DNA of 64,000 bases, taken from positions 124,001 to 188,000 of the forward strand of contig JBCCHF010000007.1 of assembly GCA_039028895.1 (NCBI GenBank), read 5' to 3'. The notes beneath the pieces were generated by a model. That model did no database searches. It was not told the origin of the DNA and saw only the letters and a program-made list of their open reading frames with translations. Both the position numbers and the translations under genes were made by a program. Below, piece by piece: positions 1 through 8,822 of this stretch (its first letter is position 1; every line of letters starts with the position of its first letter). Source of the stretch: JAHDCJ01 sp039028895 (lineage in GTDB: Bacteria > Bacteroidota > Bacteroidia > Chitinophagales > Saprospiraceae).

Positions 1-1
1 A

Positions 2-475
2 GGACATTATCTTCTTCAAAATGGTGATCTCTGCCGAAAAGTAAGTTTTGTTACATCAGGTGCAACAAAAACATTTTATGTGGATGATTCCGGGAAGGAA
101 CATATCATTATGTTTGGTGTCGAAGATTGGTGGGTGGCTGACCTCAGCAGCTTTATTACACAAACACCTTCTGATTTTAATGTCCAATGTATAGAACGGA
201 CAGAAGTTCTGCAATTATCTTTTGAAGGCCGAAAACAATTGTTCCAGGAAATTCCGGAGATGGAACGCTTTTTCAGAATCATTACCGAAAAAGCTTATGT
301 AGCTACTCAAAAACGAATTATTGCCAATTATTCGAAGTCCGCCAAAGAACGTTACATCGAGTTTTGTGAAAGCTATCCATCTATTGCTAATCGAGTGCCT
401 CAATATATGATCGCTTCCTATCTGGGCATCAGTAAAGAGTTTCTAAGCAAAATCAGGAACCAGATGTCGCAATAG
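2..475 (+). CDS. Crp/Fnr-family transcriptional regulator (5' end cut off by window)
   Basis: The reading frame is open to the left edge, so the true start lies outside the window. The visible part begins inside the cyclic-nucleotide-binding beta-roll (GHYLLQNGDL, then VTSGATKTFYVDDSGKEH, typical of Crp/Fnr sensors in Bacteroidota) and runs through a long helix into a short C-terminal helix-turn-helix (RVPQYMIASYLGISKEFLSKI). The family binds DNA as dimers and often responds to redox, oxygen or small-molecule signals. The ligand cannot be told here. The next gene, a YceI protein, begins about 160 bases downstream on the same strand and could be a target, but no operator was recognised. Confidence 0.85.
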   Translation, partial: GHYLLQNGDLCRKVSFVTSGATKTFYVDDSGKEHIIMFGVEDWWVADLSSFITQTPSDFNVQCIERTEVLQLSFEGRKQLFQEIPEMERFFRIITEKAYVATQKRIIANYSKSAKERYIEFCESYPSIANRVPQYMIASYLGISKEFLSKIRNQMSQ

Positions 476-638
476 ACGTTTTCTTGTCGTCCTCCTTACA
501 AAGGTTAATCTAGTTTAATATTATTATTTAATCCAGTTCATTTTATGGTAAAACAAAACCCCCGAATTTTGTGAATGTTATGTATTGACAATCGAGAAAT
601 CAAAGATTGTAATTAACCATTCTTAAAATTCAAATAAA

Positions 639-1220
639 ATGAGAAAACTAATTTTTAATCCATTTATCCTTGTTGTATTAGCCGCTTCTTTTTTCAGCTT
701 CACCACATTACCAAATAATTCAGAAACCCAGAAAACCATCACGTCAAGTAAGGTTGTTTGGAAAGGCTATAAAGTACTAGGCTCACACGAAGGCACCATA
801 AACCTAAAATCAGGATTCCTTTCATTTAATGACGATAACCTGGTAGGAGGTGAATTTATCATTGATGTAAGCAGTATCACAGTTACTGACCTCGAAGGTG
901 ATTATAAAGCTAACCTTGAAGGCCACCTCAAGTCTGGCGACTTTTTTGGTGTTGAGACTTTCCCAACGGCTAAATTGGTAATTACCAATGCAGATCGTAC
1001 CGGAAAGAATGCTTACGAAGTAACAGGAGATCTCACTATCAAAGAAACAACCAATGCGATTACATTCGATGTTTCTGTATATGGCAACAAGGCCACCGCT
1101 AACCTAAAAATTGACCGCACCGCTTTTGATATTAAATATGGATCAGCCAACTTTTTCGATGGCTTGAAAGACAAAGCGATTTACGACGAATTTGACCTTG
1201 TGGTAGATGCAGAGTTTTAG
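639..1220 (+). CDS. YceI-family periplasmic lipid-binding protein
   Basis: A 193-residue secreted protein. An N-terminal signal sequence (about residues 1-25) is followed by a YceI lipocalin-like beta-barrel with characteristic elements: VVWKGYKVLGSHEGTINL, the LEGHLKSGDFF segment, and the closing DEFDLVVDAEF strand. YceI proteins bind polyisoprenoids or other long lipids in the periplasm; some respond to stress. Length and order match the family. It has its own strong terminator immediately downstream, so it is probably transcribed alone or with a very short leader. Lipid identity is unknown. Confidence 0.9.
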   Translation: MRKLIFNPFILVVLAASFFSFTTLPNNSETQKTITSSKVVWKGYKVLGSHEGTINLKSGFLSFNDDNLVGGEFIIDVSSITVTDLEGDYKANLEGHLKSGDFFGVETFPTAKLVITNADRTGKNAYEVTGDLTIKETTNAITFDVSVYGNKATANLKIDRTAFDIKYGSANFFDGLKDKAIYDEFDLVVDAEF

Positions 1221-1242
1221 GAAAATATTCCAATAAAAAAAT

Positions 1243-1281
1243 AAAACCGGGTTGGCTCAATAATGAGTAACCCGGTTTTTT
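1243..1281 (+). terminator. Rho-independent terminator after the YceI gene
   Basis: Perfect 11-bp arms AAAACCGGGTT and AACCCGGTTTT (1243-1253 and 1269-1279) enclose a 15-base loop and run into a T-rich tract. It sits 23 bases after the YceI stop codon. The A-rich left flank could make it work on both strands. Confidence 0.85.
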
Positions 1282-1323
1282 ATTTTCGACCTATCTTAGT
1301 AAAATAAATAACCCAGAATAAAT

Positions 1324-1656
1324 ATGCCCACAGATCAATCATTCGTCGATTACGTAGTCGAACAAATACAAACGCCTTATGAGATTATTGCCAAAAAGAT
1401 GTTTGGCGAATATGGTGTCTGGGCAGATGGTAAGTTTTTTGCTTTAATATGCGATAATAAATTCTTTATTAAGCCTACGAATTCAGGGAAAACCTTTATT
1501 GGAACACCAGAAGAAGCCCCTCCTTATCAAGGGGCAAAAAATTACTTCCTGATTGATGAAAAATTGGAGGATAAATCCTGGCTCACACAATTGGTAAAAT
1601 TAACCTATGAAGAATTGCCTGCCCCCAAGCCAAAGAAAAAAAGGAAAAAGCACTAA
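1324..1656 (+). CDS. TfoX/Sxy N-terminal domain protein
   Basis: A 110-residue cytoplasmic protein. It matches the stand-alone TfoX N-terminal domain: IIAKKMFGEYGVWADGKFF is the conserved beta-hairpin, followed by FFIKPT and the YFLIDEKLEDKSWL strand-helix. The tail is very basic (KPKKKRKKH), perhaps for nucleic-acid contact. In gamma-proteobacteria full-length TfoX/Sxy regulates competence, but single-domain versions are widespread and uncharacterised, so no competence role is claimed. It lies between two terminator- or gap-separated genes, suggesting its own transcript. Confidence 0.85.
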   Translation: MPTDQSFVDYVVEQIQTPYEIIAKKMFGEYGVWADGKFFALICDNKFFIKPTNSGKTFIGTPEEAPPYQGAKNYFLIDEKLEDKSWLTQLVKLTYEELPAPKPKKKRKKH

Positions 1657-1733
1657 ACTCCTCTTCCGGGCAATAAATTAAAGGGAGTAAAAAGAAACCC
1701 TTATATTTCTGATAAATAAAAAATACCCCAATT

Positions 1734-2414
1734 ATGAGTCTTAAAGTAATCGGTGCCGGCGTCGGCCGTACGGGCACCAAATCTCTTCAGTTGGCCCTTC
1801 AACAACTTGGTTTCGATAAATGCTATCACATGGAGTCCTTATTTCGCGACCCTGCCCGGGTTAAACATTGGGAAGCTGCACATAAAAAAGCTAACCCAGA
1901 CTGGGATGCATTATTTGAAGGTTTCCAGGCTGCTGTTGATTTCCCGGTTTCCATTTATTATAAAGAGCTGGCCGCGCATTATCCAGATGCAAAGTTTATC
2001 CTCTCTGTCCGTGATCCGGAAAAATGGTATGAAAGTGCCTTCGCAACTATTTTTTCATTTGAACCACCCGCTTCAATGAAATTAAAGCTGCTTTTCAAAG
2101 CACCATTCTCTTCAAAGGTTCGCCACTTTTTTAAAGTACTTGCCTTGAATGAAAAGTCGATATGGAAAAGTTTTTTTGAAGGTAAATTCAAAGACAAAGA
2201 ATTTGCAATCCAGAAATTTAAAGACCATATTGAGGATGTAAAAAAGACAATTCCTGCAGACCGATTATTAATTTATCAACCAGGTGACGGTTGGGAACCG
2301 ATATGTGAATTCCTCGGGGTGGATGTACCTGAAACGCCATATCCAAGAACAAACCTCAGAAGTAACTTCCATGACTGGGCGATGGGTGTGGTCAAAGAGT
2401 CATTTAACCTCTAG
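1734..2414 (+). CDS. Sulfotransferase-like protein (Sulfotransfer_4 type)
   Basis: A 226-residue protein with the N-terminal PAPS-binding loop of sulfotransferases (GAGVGRTGTKSLQLAL, residues 7-22) and the second signature around FILSVRDPEKWYESA, where R and S contact the 3'-phosphate. The fold and length fit the Sulfotransfer_4 family, members of which often have unknown acceptors. It lacks a signal peptide. The substrate cannot be deduced. A second, unrelated sulfotransferase is encoded at 25342-26280. Confidence 0.8.
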   Translation: MSLKVIGAGVGRTGTKSLQLALQQLGFDKCYHMESLFRDPARVKHWEAAHKKANPDWDALFEGFQAAVDFPVSIYYKELAAHYPDAKFILSVRDPEKWYESAFATIFSFEPPASMKLKLLFKAPFSSKVRHFFKVLALNEKSIWKSFFEGKFKDKEFAIQKFKDHIEDVKKTIPADRLLIYQPGDGWEPICEFLGVDVPETPYPRTNLRSNFHDWAMGVVKESFNL

Positions 2415-2615
2415 TTCCAAATTACTGGAATGGTAATAGATTGAATAAGGGAAAATTAGCTTCGTATGATTAGCTCGTCAATCTGTGTCCAAGATTCGAA
2501 AGAAAAGGGAAAACAATGCTTTCTCCACCAGTGAGAGTTATGACTACATATTGACACTAACACCGAAATAGTTGCAAGGCAATCAGGGTGATTTTTTGCT
2601 AATAATAAAACCGTT

Positions 2616-3548
2616 ATGTTAAATAGAATGTCTTTTTTGTTGTTTCCATTATTATGGTTTGTGTCCTGTAACACTAACAATCAGCAAAAAGTAGGAGAGA
2701 CTAAAGAAGCATCAGGAGTGGAGCATATTCCATTTACCCTCACCGAACATAACAACCTGGTAATAGAGGGTATCGTCAATAATACCGATACCCTCAAGCT
2801 AATGCTGCATACTGCCGCCAATTCAGTTTCAGTTACTGAAGAAGCTGTCGAAAAAATCACCAGTATGGAGTTCGAAGCTTCAGGTACTGCCAATAGCTGG
2901 GGAGGGTCCAGCGAAACCAGGTCAAGTCCGAATAATAGTTTATCCGTTGCAAACTTCGAGTGGGATAGTCTTCGAATTTGGGAAAACAAACACTCAGGCC
3001 ATGGCACTGATGGTAAAATTGGACCTGACCTTTTCGAAGGGAAAATATTCGAAATCAACTTTGATGAAAGTTTAATAAATCTGTATAATCAGTTGCCTGG
3101 AAATTTGGAAGCATTCGACAAACTGACCATTGAGCATAAAGGCGGATTTATTTTCCTTACCGGAAATAGTATGTTACCTGACTCTACAATGGGCAATGAA
3201 TTCCTAATGCATTCAGGATACAGTGGGTCGATACTATTTGACGACGAATTTGTAAATGCAAACAAACTGGGGAAAATCTTAACAACAATAAGCGAAAGCG
3301 AATTGAGTGATGCTTATGGCAATAAGCTCAAAACCAAAAAAGCAATCTTACCGGGCTTTACCTTGGGTTCAACCACTTTTAATGAAATACCAATCGGATT
3401 TTTTGAAGGCGCAATAGGCCGCCAGCAAATGAGTGTGATGGGAGGTGAAATTATCAAAAGATTTAACTGGATAATGGACCTTGAAAGCGGGCACATTTAC
3501 ATCAAACAAAATTCATTGCATAATTTGCCATTTCCAACAGAGCAATAA
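2616..3548 (+). CDS. Retropepsin-like lipoprotein with both catalytic Asp positions replaced
   Basis: A 310-residue lipoprotein; the signal sequence ends in a lipobox (FVSC, Cys18). The body has the two-lobed layout of bacterial retropepsin/pepsin-like proteins: a flap-like segment, GKIGPDLFEGKIFEINFDE (lobe 1 end) and MGGEIIKRFNWIMDLE (lobe 2 end) match the usual G-x-D-x-L and rFn-x-x-D motifs. At the two sites where an active enzyme has DTG/DSG the sequence reads HTAA (His65) and HSGYSG (His199). This suggests a non-proteolytic binding protein, or unusual His chemistry. A second in-frame ATG at codon 5 is an alternative start. Family assignment is by pattern only. Confidence 0.6.
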   Translation: MLNRMSFLLFPLLWFVSCNTNNQQKVGETKEASGVEHIPFTLTEHNNLVIEGIVNNTDTLKLMLHTAANSVSVTEEAVEKITSMEFEASGTANSWGGSSETRSSPNNSLSVANFEWDSLRIWENKHSGHGTDGKIGPDLFEGKIFEINFDESLINLYNQLPGNLEAFDKLTIEHKGGFIFLTGNSMLPDSTMGNEFLMHSGYSGSILFDDEFVNANKLGKILTTISESELSDAYGNKLKTKKAILPGFTLGSTTFNEIPIGFFEGAIGRQQMSVMGGEIIKRFNWIMDLESGHIYIKQNSLHNLPFPTEQ

Positions 3549-3622
3549 TTGCATTCACCATGTCTTTCTGTAAAGGAACTTTCCTGTTTACATGTATTGT
3601 TTTGCAATAATAAACACACACC

Positions 3623-4498
3623 ATGAACCACCGCTATTTTTTAATCACCCTTTCTCTTGTTTTCATTTTTTTTAACGCCTGTCAATCAACGAAGGATGTT
3701 TCAGAAATATCTTCTCCTATTGAAAAAGAATTCGACGCTTACCTTCCTGAAGTTACACCTGTTAAAATAGCCTATCTCGGCTCGTACCACATGAGTAACC
3801 CCGGCGCCGACCAGTTTAACCTAGAGTCAGATGATGTACTCGCACCCAAGCGTCAGGTCGAAATTCAGGAAGTGGTCGATCTCCTAAAAGCATTTAACCC
3901 AACAAAAATCGCCCTCGAATCACCATTCAAAGATAGTTTAACACTGGCTCGTTATAAAGGCTATGTAAAGGGTGAAATAGAACTAAGAAGAAGCGAGGAA
4001 GAACAAATTGGCTTTCGGCTGGCCAAAATGCTGGGTCATGAAACCGTTTACCCAATTGATTTTAAAATGAACCTCAATTCGTCAGGACTAGAAGGCGTTA
4101 TCGAACAAGATCCACAAAAGTTCGGACCCCTGATGGGCCAGCTTGAAACCGCTGGAAACGGAGCAATGACGATTATGGACAAATGGCTAAAAAATGGAAC
4201 CATTCGCGAAATGTTGTACAACATGAATGACCCTGCCATGGAAGATGTCGCCCTTTCTATGTACTTCCAGTTTTTTGTGCCTATCGTTAAAGATGATAAT
4301 TATGTCGGCGCCGACATGGTCAACACCTGGTACCATCGGAATATCCGCATTTTTAGTAACCTCCATAAAATAAGTGATAGCACCGAAGATCGGATCCTAG
4401 TCGTTTATGGCCAGGGCCATATACCCATCTTAAAACACTTTACCGAAATGTCTCCATATTTCGAAATGGTGGATGTTAGACAGTTTTTGGAAAAGTAG
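3623..4498 (+). CDS. DUF5694-like lipoprotein (TraB/ChaN-like fold)
   Basis: A 291-residue predicted lipoprotein (lipobox FNAC, Cys20). The core has the pattern of DUF5694: IAYLGSYHMSNPGAD near residue 50, KIALESPF, a central helical region, and ILVVYGQGHIPILKHF near the C-terminus. GSYHM, E and GQGH resemble the metal-site motifs of TraB/TIKI/EreA-related proteins, but no reaction is established for this group. It lies between two other envelope proteins on the same strand with about 70-base gaps, consistent with loose co-transcription. Confidence 0.65.
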   Translation: MNHRYFLITLSLVFIFFNACQSTKDVSEISSPIEKEFDAYLPEVTPVKIAYLGSYHMSNPGADQFNLESDDVLAPKRQVEIQEVVDLLKAFNPTKIALESPFKDSLTLARYKGYVKGEIELRRSEEEQIGFRLAKMLGHETVYPIDFKMNLNSSGLEGVIEQDPQKFGPLMGQLETAGNGAMTIMDKWLKNGTIREMLYNMNDPAMEDVALSMYFQFFVPIVKDDNYVGADMVNTWYHRNIRIFSNLHKISDSTEDRILVVYGQGHIPILKHFTEMSPYFEMVDVRQFLEK

Positions 4499-4568
4499 AT
4501 TTCTTTTTCGGCCAACTGTGGACTTCAAAATTCCCTAAATTAGCAATAGACCAAAAACACCTCACACC

Positions 4569-6995
4569 GTGAAAAATCTATTGCTCTACACCCTCGTCCT
4601 TGTTGTCTGCCTATCCTGTAAAACCCAACAACAACCATCTGAAGATACTTTATCCATTCCTGGCTTGATCGAAAAAGTAGAAGTCATCCGCGACTCACTT
4701 GGCATCAATCATATCTACGCCGAAAACCAACATGATCTGTTTTTGGCACAGGGATATTGTGCTGCAAAAGACCGACTTTTTCAGTTTGAAGTTTGGCGTC
4801 GACAAGCGACAGGAACAGTAGCAGAGATGCTTGGCGAAAGAGCATTAAATCGCGACATAGGAACAAGACTGTTCAAGTTTCGAGGCGATATGACTACTGA
4901 GATGAATTATTACCATGAAGATGGTGTAGAGATCATTACAGCTTATACCAATGGTATCAATGCCTATATCGAAGAAGTACAGAATAACCCAGACCTTTTA
5001 CCGATTACCCTCAAAGCAATAGGTATTATGCCTGAAAAGTGGACACCTGAGGTCGTGATTTCCAGGCACCAGGGGCTATTGGGCAATATCAGGCTGGAAC
5101 TGACTGTAGGCCGGGCAGTAGCTGCTATCGGACCGGAAAAAACCAAAAAATACTTCTGGTTTCATCCCAAAGAGCCTATCCTCGATCTTGATTCGGCGAT
5201 AAATGGAGAACTGCTGTCTGATAATATCCTGGGTTTATACCTTGCTTATCGCCAACCTGTAAGATTTGAGCCCCAGGATGTACTTCCCGAATACCGAATA
5301 CAGGAAACGGGAATGTACACACCCTCCAAAGAGGAGACACTGGAAAGTAGCATTCTCGATCAACTCTGGATTGGCAGTAACAACTGGGTTACCCGACCCG
5401 CGCTCTCTGCTAATGGTCATGCCTATATGGCGAATGACCCCCATCGTACACTTGCCGTTCCCTCGCTAAGGTACTGGGTGCATCTGTCAGCACCCGGGTG
5501 GAATGTTATCGGTGGTGGTGAACCAGAGATCCCAGGTGTTTCGATTGGTCACAACGACCACGGCGCATGGGGACTGACCGTTTTTAGAACTGATGGAGAA
5601 GACATGTATGTATACGATATTAATCCTGATAATCCACATCAGTATAAATTCAACGACGAATGGCAGGATATGAAAGTCATTACAGAAACCATTCCTGTAA
5701 AAGGGAGTGACGCGGTAACTGTCGACTTGCGCTACACACATCATGGGCCGATTACACATATCGATTCGGTTAATCACACGGCTTATGCTGTAAAATGCGC
5801 ATGGATGGAACCAGGCGGATCACCTTACCTGGCCTCCTTACGGATGAACCAGGCGAAAAACTGGGCCGAGTTCAAAGCAGCTTGCAACTATAGTCATATA
5901 CCCGGAGAAAATATGATCTGGGCTGACAAGAATGGCAATATCGGTTGGCAGGCAGTTGGTATTGCCCCAATTCGAAAAGGCTTCAGTGGAATGGTGCCGA
6001 TTCCCGGAGATGGTCGGTATGAGTGGAGTGGTTATTTGCCAATCGTCAAAAAGCCGTCAGTATACAACCCGGAGGAAGGCTTTTTTGCGACCGCCAATCA
6101 GAATGTAATACCCAATGACTATGAGTTATGGGATGCTATCGGTTATAGTTGGTCAGATCCGTTCAGGGGAGATAGAGTAGAGGAGGTGCTTGGCTCGGGC
6201 AAACCGTTTACAATGGAGGATATGAAGGCCTTGCAAATTGACTACCTGTCCATTCCCGCAAGGCAATTAGTGCCGCTGCTTTTATCCTTGGAGGTGAAAG
6301 ATGAAATGAGTCAAAAGGCATTTGCTCAATTAGCAGAGTGGGACTTCAGGTTACTAAAAAATTCATCGAATGCCGCCATTTACGTCGAATGGGAAAAGGC
6401 TTTGATCAACGATTATTTCAAACACTTTCCTGATCCTGAAGCTGAAAAGGTCATCCCTTCTATTCAATTGGGAAAACTGATAACATGGTTGCTTAAGCCT
6501 GAACTTCATTTCGGGAAAAACGGAGAATCACTGCGCGACGACTATCTGCTTGCCACCTTTTCGTCAGCAATAGATGTTTTGGAAACCAGGTTTGGCAACG
6601 ATATACCCGCTTGGCAGTATGGACACGAAACGATGAAACATGTAAAGATCATCCACCCTCTGGGTAATGTGGTCAATGCCGATTTGCAAGCCAGGCTCAA
6701 TACGCCGTTAGCACCACGAGGTGGCAACCAGTTTACGCCCGGTGCAACAGGAAGGTCGTATAAACAATCACACGGCGCGACATTCAAGATCATTGTTGAT
6801 GTTAACGACTGGGATAAGTCCATAGGGATGAATGCCCCAGGCCAATCCGGCGATCCTGAAAGTCCATTTTATATGAATTTATTTGATAACTGGGCGGCAG
6901 ATGATTATTTCCCTGTTTTGTTTTCAAGAACTGCAGTAGAAGGTGCAAAAAGTGAGCACTATCAGCTGCTGCCAGAAAAGTCAGAGGGCAAATAA
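4569..6995 (+). CDS. Penicillin acylase-family N-terminal-nucleophile hydrolase
   Basis: An 808-residue lipoprotein-type precursor (lipobox near Cys17). It follows the penicillin amidase layout: alpha-chain with ALNRDIG and ALGIMPEKWTPE-like segments, a spacer, then the autocleavage site G|SNNWV, making Ser270 the N-terminal nucleophile of the beta-chain. ANDPHR, the GENMIWADKNGNIGWQ strand and the late RGGNQFTPGATGRSYKQ segment are family hallmarks. Such enzymes hydrolyse amides such as beta-lactams, acyl-homoserine lactones or N-acyl amino acids in the periplasm; quorum quenching is possible but unproven. Length is typical for the family. Confidence 0.9.
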   Translation: MKNLLLYTLVLVVCLSCKTQQQPSEDTLSIPGLIEKVEVIRDSLGINHIYAENQHDLFLAQGYCAAKDRLFQFEVWRRQATGTVAEMLGERALNRDIGTRLFKFRGDMTTEMNYYHEDGVEIITAYTNGINAYIEEVQNNPDLLPITLKAIGIMPEKWTPEVVISRHQGLLGNIRLELTVGRAVAAIGPEKTKKYFWFHPKEPILDLDSAINGELLSDNILGLYLAYRQPVRFEPQDVLPEYRIQETGMYTPSKEETLESSILDQLWIGSNNWVTRPALSANGHAYMANDPHRTLAVPSLRYWVHLSAPGWNVIGGGEPEIPGVSIGHNDHGAWGLTVFRTDGEDMYVYDINPDNPHQYKFNDEWQDMKVITETIPVKGSDAVTVDLRYTHHGPITHIDSVNHTAYAVKCAWMEPGGSPYLASLRMNQAKNWAEFKAACNYSHIPGENMIWADKNGNIGWQAVGIAPIRKGFSGMVPIPGDGRYEWSGYLPIVKKPSVYNPEEGFFATANQNVIPNDYELWDAIGYSWSDPFRGDRVEEVLGSGKPFTMEDMKALQIDYLSIPARQLVPLLLSLEVKDEMSQKAFAQLAEWDFRLLKNSSNAAIYVEWEKALINDYFKHFPDPEAEKVIPSIQLGKLITWLLKPELHFGKNGESLRDDYLLATFSSAIDVLETRFGNDIPAWQYGHETMKHVKIIHPLGNVVNADLQARLNTPLAPRGGNQFTPGATGRSYKQSHGATFKIIVDVNDWDKSIGMNAPGQSGDPESPFYMNLFDNWAADDYFPVLFSRTAVEGAKSEHYQLLPEKSEGK

Positions 6996-7143
6996 TTAAC
7001 CCCTTAGAAGAATATTAAAAAGAACTCAGGATTTTAGTTGTTTAACTTTAAAGGAACAATCCACAGGCACAATATAATCCTGTAAAATCGTTAGGCTCTC
7101 AGGTATTGATTAACTTACCGTTTCCAACAAAAAAATATAGTAT

Positions 7144-8793
7144 ATGAACAAGTGGCTCCTGATTGTTTTTGCAGTGCTTTTTGCCCAACCTACATTTGGT
7201 CAATTATTTTCTAATAAAACATTTACCCGACAGGATACCCTTCGCGGAAGCATAACGCCTGAACGTGAATGGTGGGACTTAAAGTATTATGAGCTTTCAG
7301 TTAAAGTTGAACCGGATAAGCAATTCATTTCGGGAGAAAATATTGTTACCTATGAGGTGATTAGTGAGCATGACATCATGCAGATTGACTTGCAACCACC
7401 TATGGTCATTGATGCGGTTACCCAAAATAAAAAGCCACTCGAGTATACGCGTGACGGCAATGTTTACCTGGTGAAAATTCCGGAAAAACAGGCGGTCGGC
7501 TCATCAAACCAGTTGTCGATCAGTTTTTCAGGAGCACCTCGAGTTGCCAAGAATGCACCTTGGGACGGCGGCTTTTCTTGGGATAAAGATGATAATGGTA
7601 ACCACTTTGTTGCGACGTCATGCCAGGGCCTTGGGGCATCTGTCTGGTGGCCATGCAAAGACCATATGTACGATGAACCGGAAGACGGGATGCTAATTCA
7701 TGTCAATGTGCCTGACAACCTTATAGGTGTTGCGAACGGAAGGTTGATAAAAGAGAAAAAAGGCAAGGACAAAACCCACACCTTTACCTGGAAAGTCGTT
7801 AACCCGATCAATAATTATGGCGTCAATGTCAACATAGCCGATTATGTACGCTTCTCAGAAGTTTATGATGGTGAAAAAGGCCCGTTGGATATGGACTATT
7901 GGGTACTCAGCTATAACCTTGAATTGGCCAAGGAGCATTTTAAAGATGCTGTAAAATCAATAGAAGCTTTTGAGCATTGGTTCGGCCCATATCCGTTTTA
8001 TGAAGATAGCTACAAACTCGTAGAAGTACCCTACCTGGGCATGGAGCACCAAAGCTCAGTGACCTACGGTAATAAATACAAAAAAGGATATCTCGGCAAC
8101 GACCTGAGCCGCACCGGCTGGGGACTGGAATGGGATTATATCATCATCCACGAAACAGGGCACGAATGGTTTGCCAATAGCATCACTTACGTTGATATCG
8201 CCGATATGTGGATCCATGAAGGCTTTACGACGTATTCTGAAAGTCTTTTTGTTGAATATTTTCATGGCAAAGAAGCTGGCGCAGAATATACCCGGGGCAC
8301 ACGCATGAGTATCAGCAATACCCAGCCGATCATTGGCCAATATTTCGTCAATGCCGAAGGGTCAGGCGATATGTATGCTAAAGGTAATAACCTGTTACAC
8401 ACCCTAAGGCAGGTTATAAACGACGATGAAAAGTGGCGTCAAATGTTAAGAGGTTTGAATGAGGAGTTTTACCACAAAACCGTAACGACAGCCCAAGTTG
8501 AAGAATACATGGCCAAAAGCCTCGATCTTGATCTCGAAACCTTTTTTAACCAGTACCTCAGAGACAATCGTATCCCGGTTTTTGAATATTGGGTGATGGA
8601 TGGCCGATTGGCATATCGCTGGTCAAACTGTGTCAGAGGGTTCAATATGCCACTGAAGATTTACCTTAACGGAAAAGAAACCTGGATAACACCCTCAAGA
8701 AGACCCCAGGTATTGGAAATTGAAGATGATAATCTTGAGGTAAAGGTCGATCCTGATTTTTACGTTTATAGTCTCAATACCATGGGTAATTAG
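7144..8793 (+). CDS. Secreted M1-family zinc aminopeptidase
   Basis: A 549-residue protein with a signal peptide (ending near TFGQ, residue 20). It has an N-terminal M1 beta-saddle domain, the substrate-binding GMEHQ motif near residue 300 (variant of GAMEN), and the zinc site HETGH (336-340) with the third ligand Glu359 in WIHEGFTTY. It lacks the long C-terminal helical domain of PepN, so it is a short M1 enzyme as found commonly in Bacteroidota. It should remove N-terminal residues from peptides in the periplasm or outside the cell. About 150 bases separate it from the penicillin acylase. Confidence 0.92.
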   Translation: MNKWLLIVFAVLFAQPTFGQLFSNKTFTRQDTLRGSITPEREWWDLKYYELSVKVEPDKQFISGENIVTYEVISEHDIMQIDLQPPMVIDAVTQNKKPLEYTRDGNVYLVKIPEKQAVGSSNQLSISFSGAPRVAKNAPWDGGFSWDKDDNGNHFVATSCQGLGASVWWPCKDHMYDEPEDGMLIHVNVPDNLIGVANGRLIKEKKGKDKTHTFTWKVVNPINNYGVNVNIADYVRFSEVYDGEKGPLDMDYWVLSYNLELAKEHFKDAVKSIEAFEHWFGPYPFYEDSYKLVEVPYLGMEHQSSVTYGNKYKKGYLGNDLSRTGWGLEWDYIIIHETGHEWFANSITYVDIADMWIHEGFTTYSESLFVEYFHGKEAGAEYTRGTRMSISNTQPIIGQYFVNAEGSGDMYAKGNNLLHTLRQVINDDEKWRQMLRGLNEEFYHKTVTTAQVEEYMAKSLDLDLETFFNQYLRDNRIPVFEYWVMDGRLAYRWSNCVRGFNMPLKIYLNGKETWITPSRRPQVLEIEDDNLEVKVDPDFYVYSLNTMGN

Positions 8794-8822
8794 CAGGAGG
8801 AGTCTTTAAGAATAGGCCAAGA

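Noticed and set aside
476..638. Possible promoter of TTTG/TAnnTTTG type before the YceI gene
   Set aside because: TTTTG and TATGTATTG words are present, but their spacing does not fit the Bacteroidota consensus.
1324..1656. Competence regulator TfoX
   Set aside because: Only the N-terminal domain is present and the competence role applies to full-length gamma-proteobacterial proteins.
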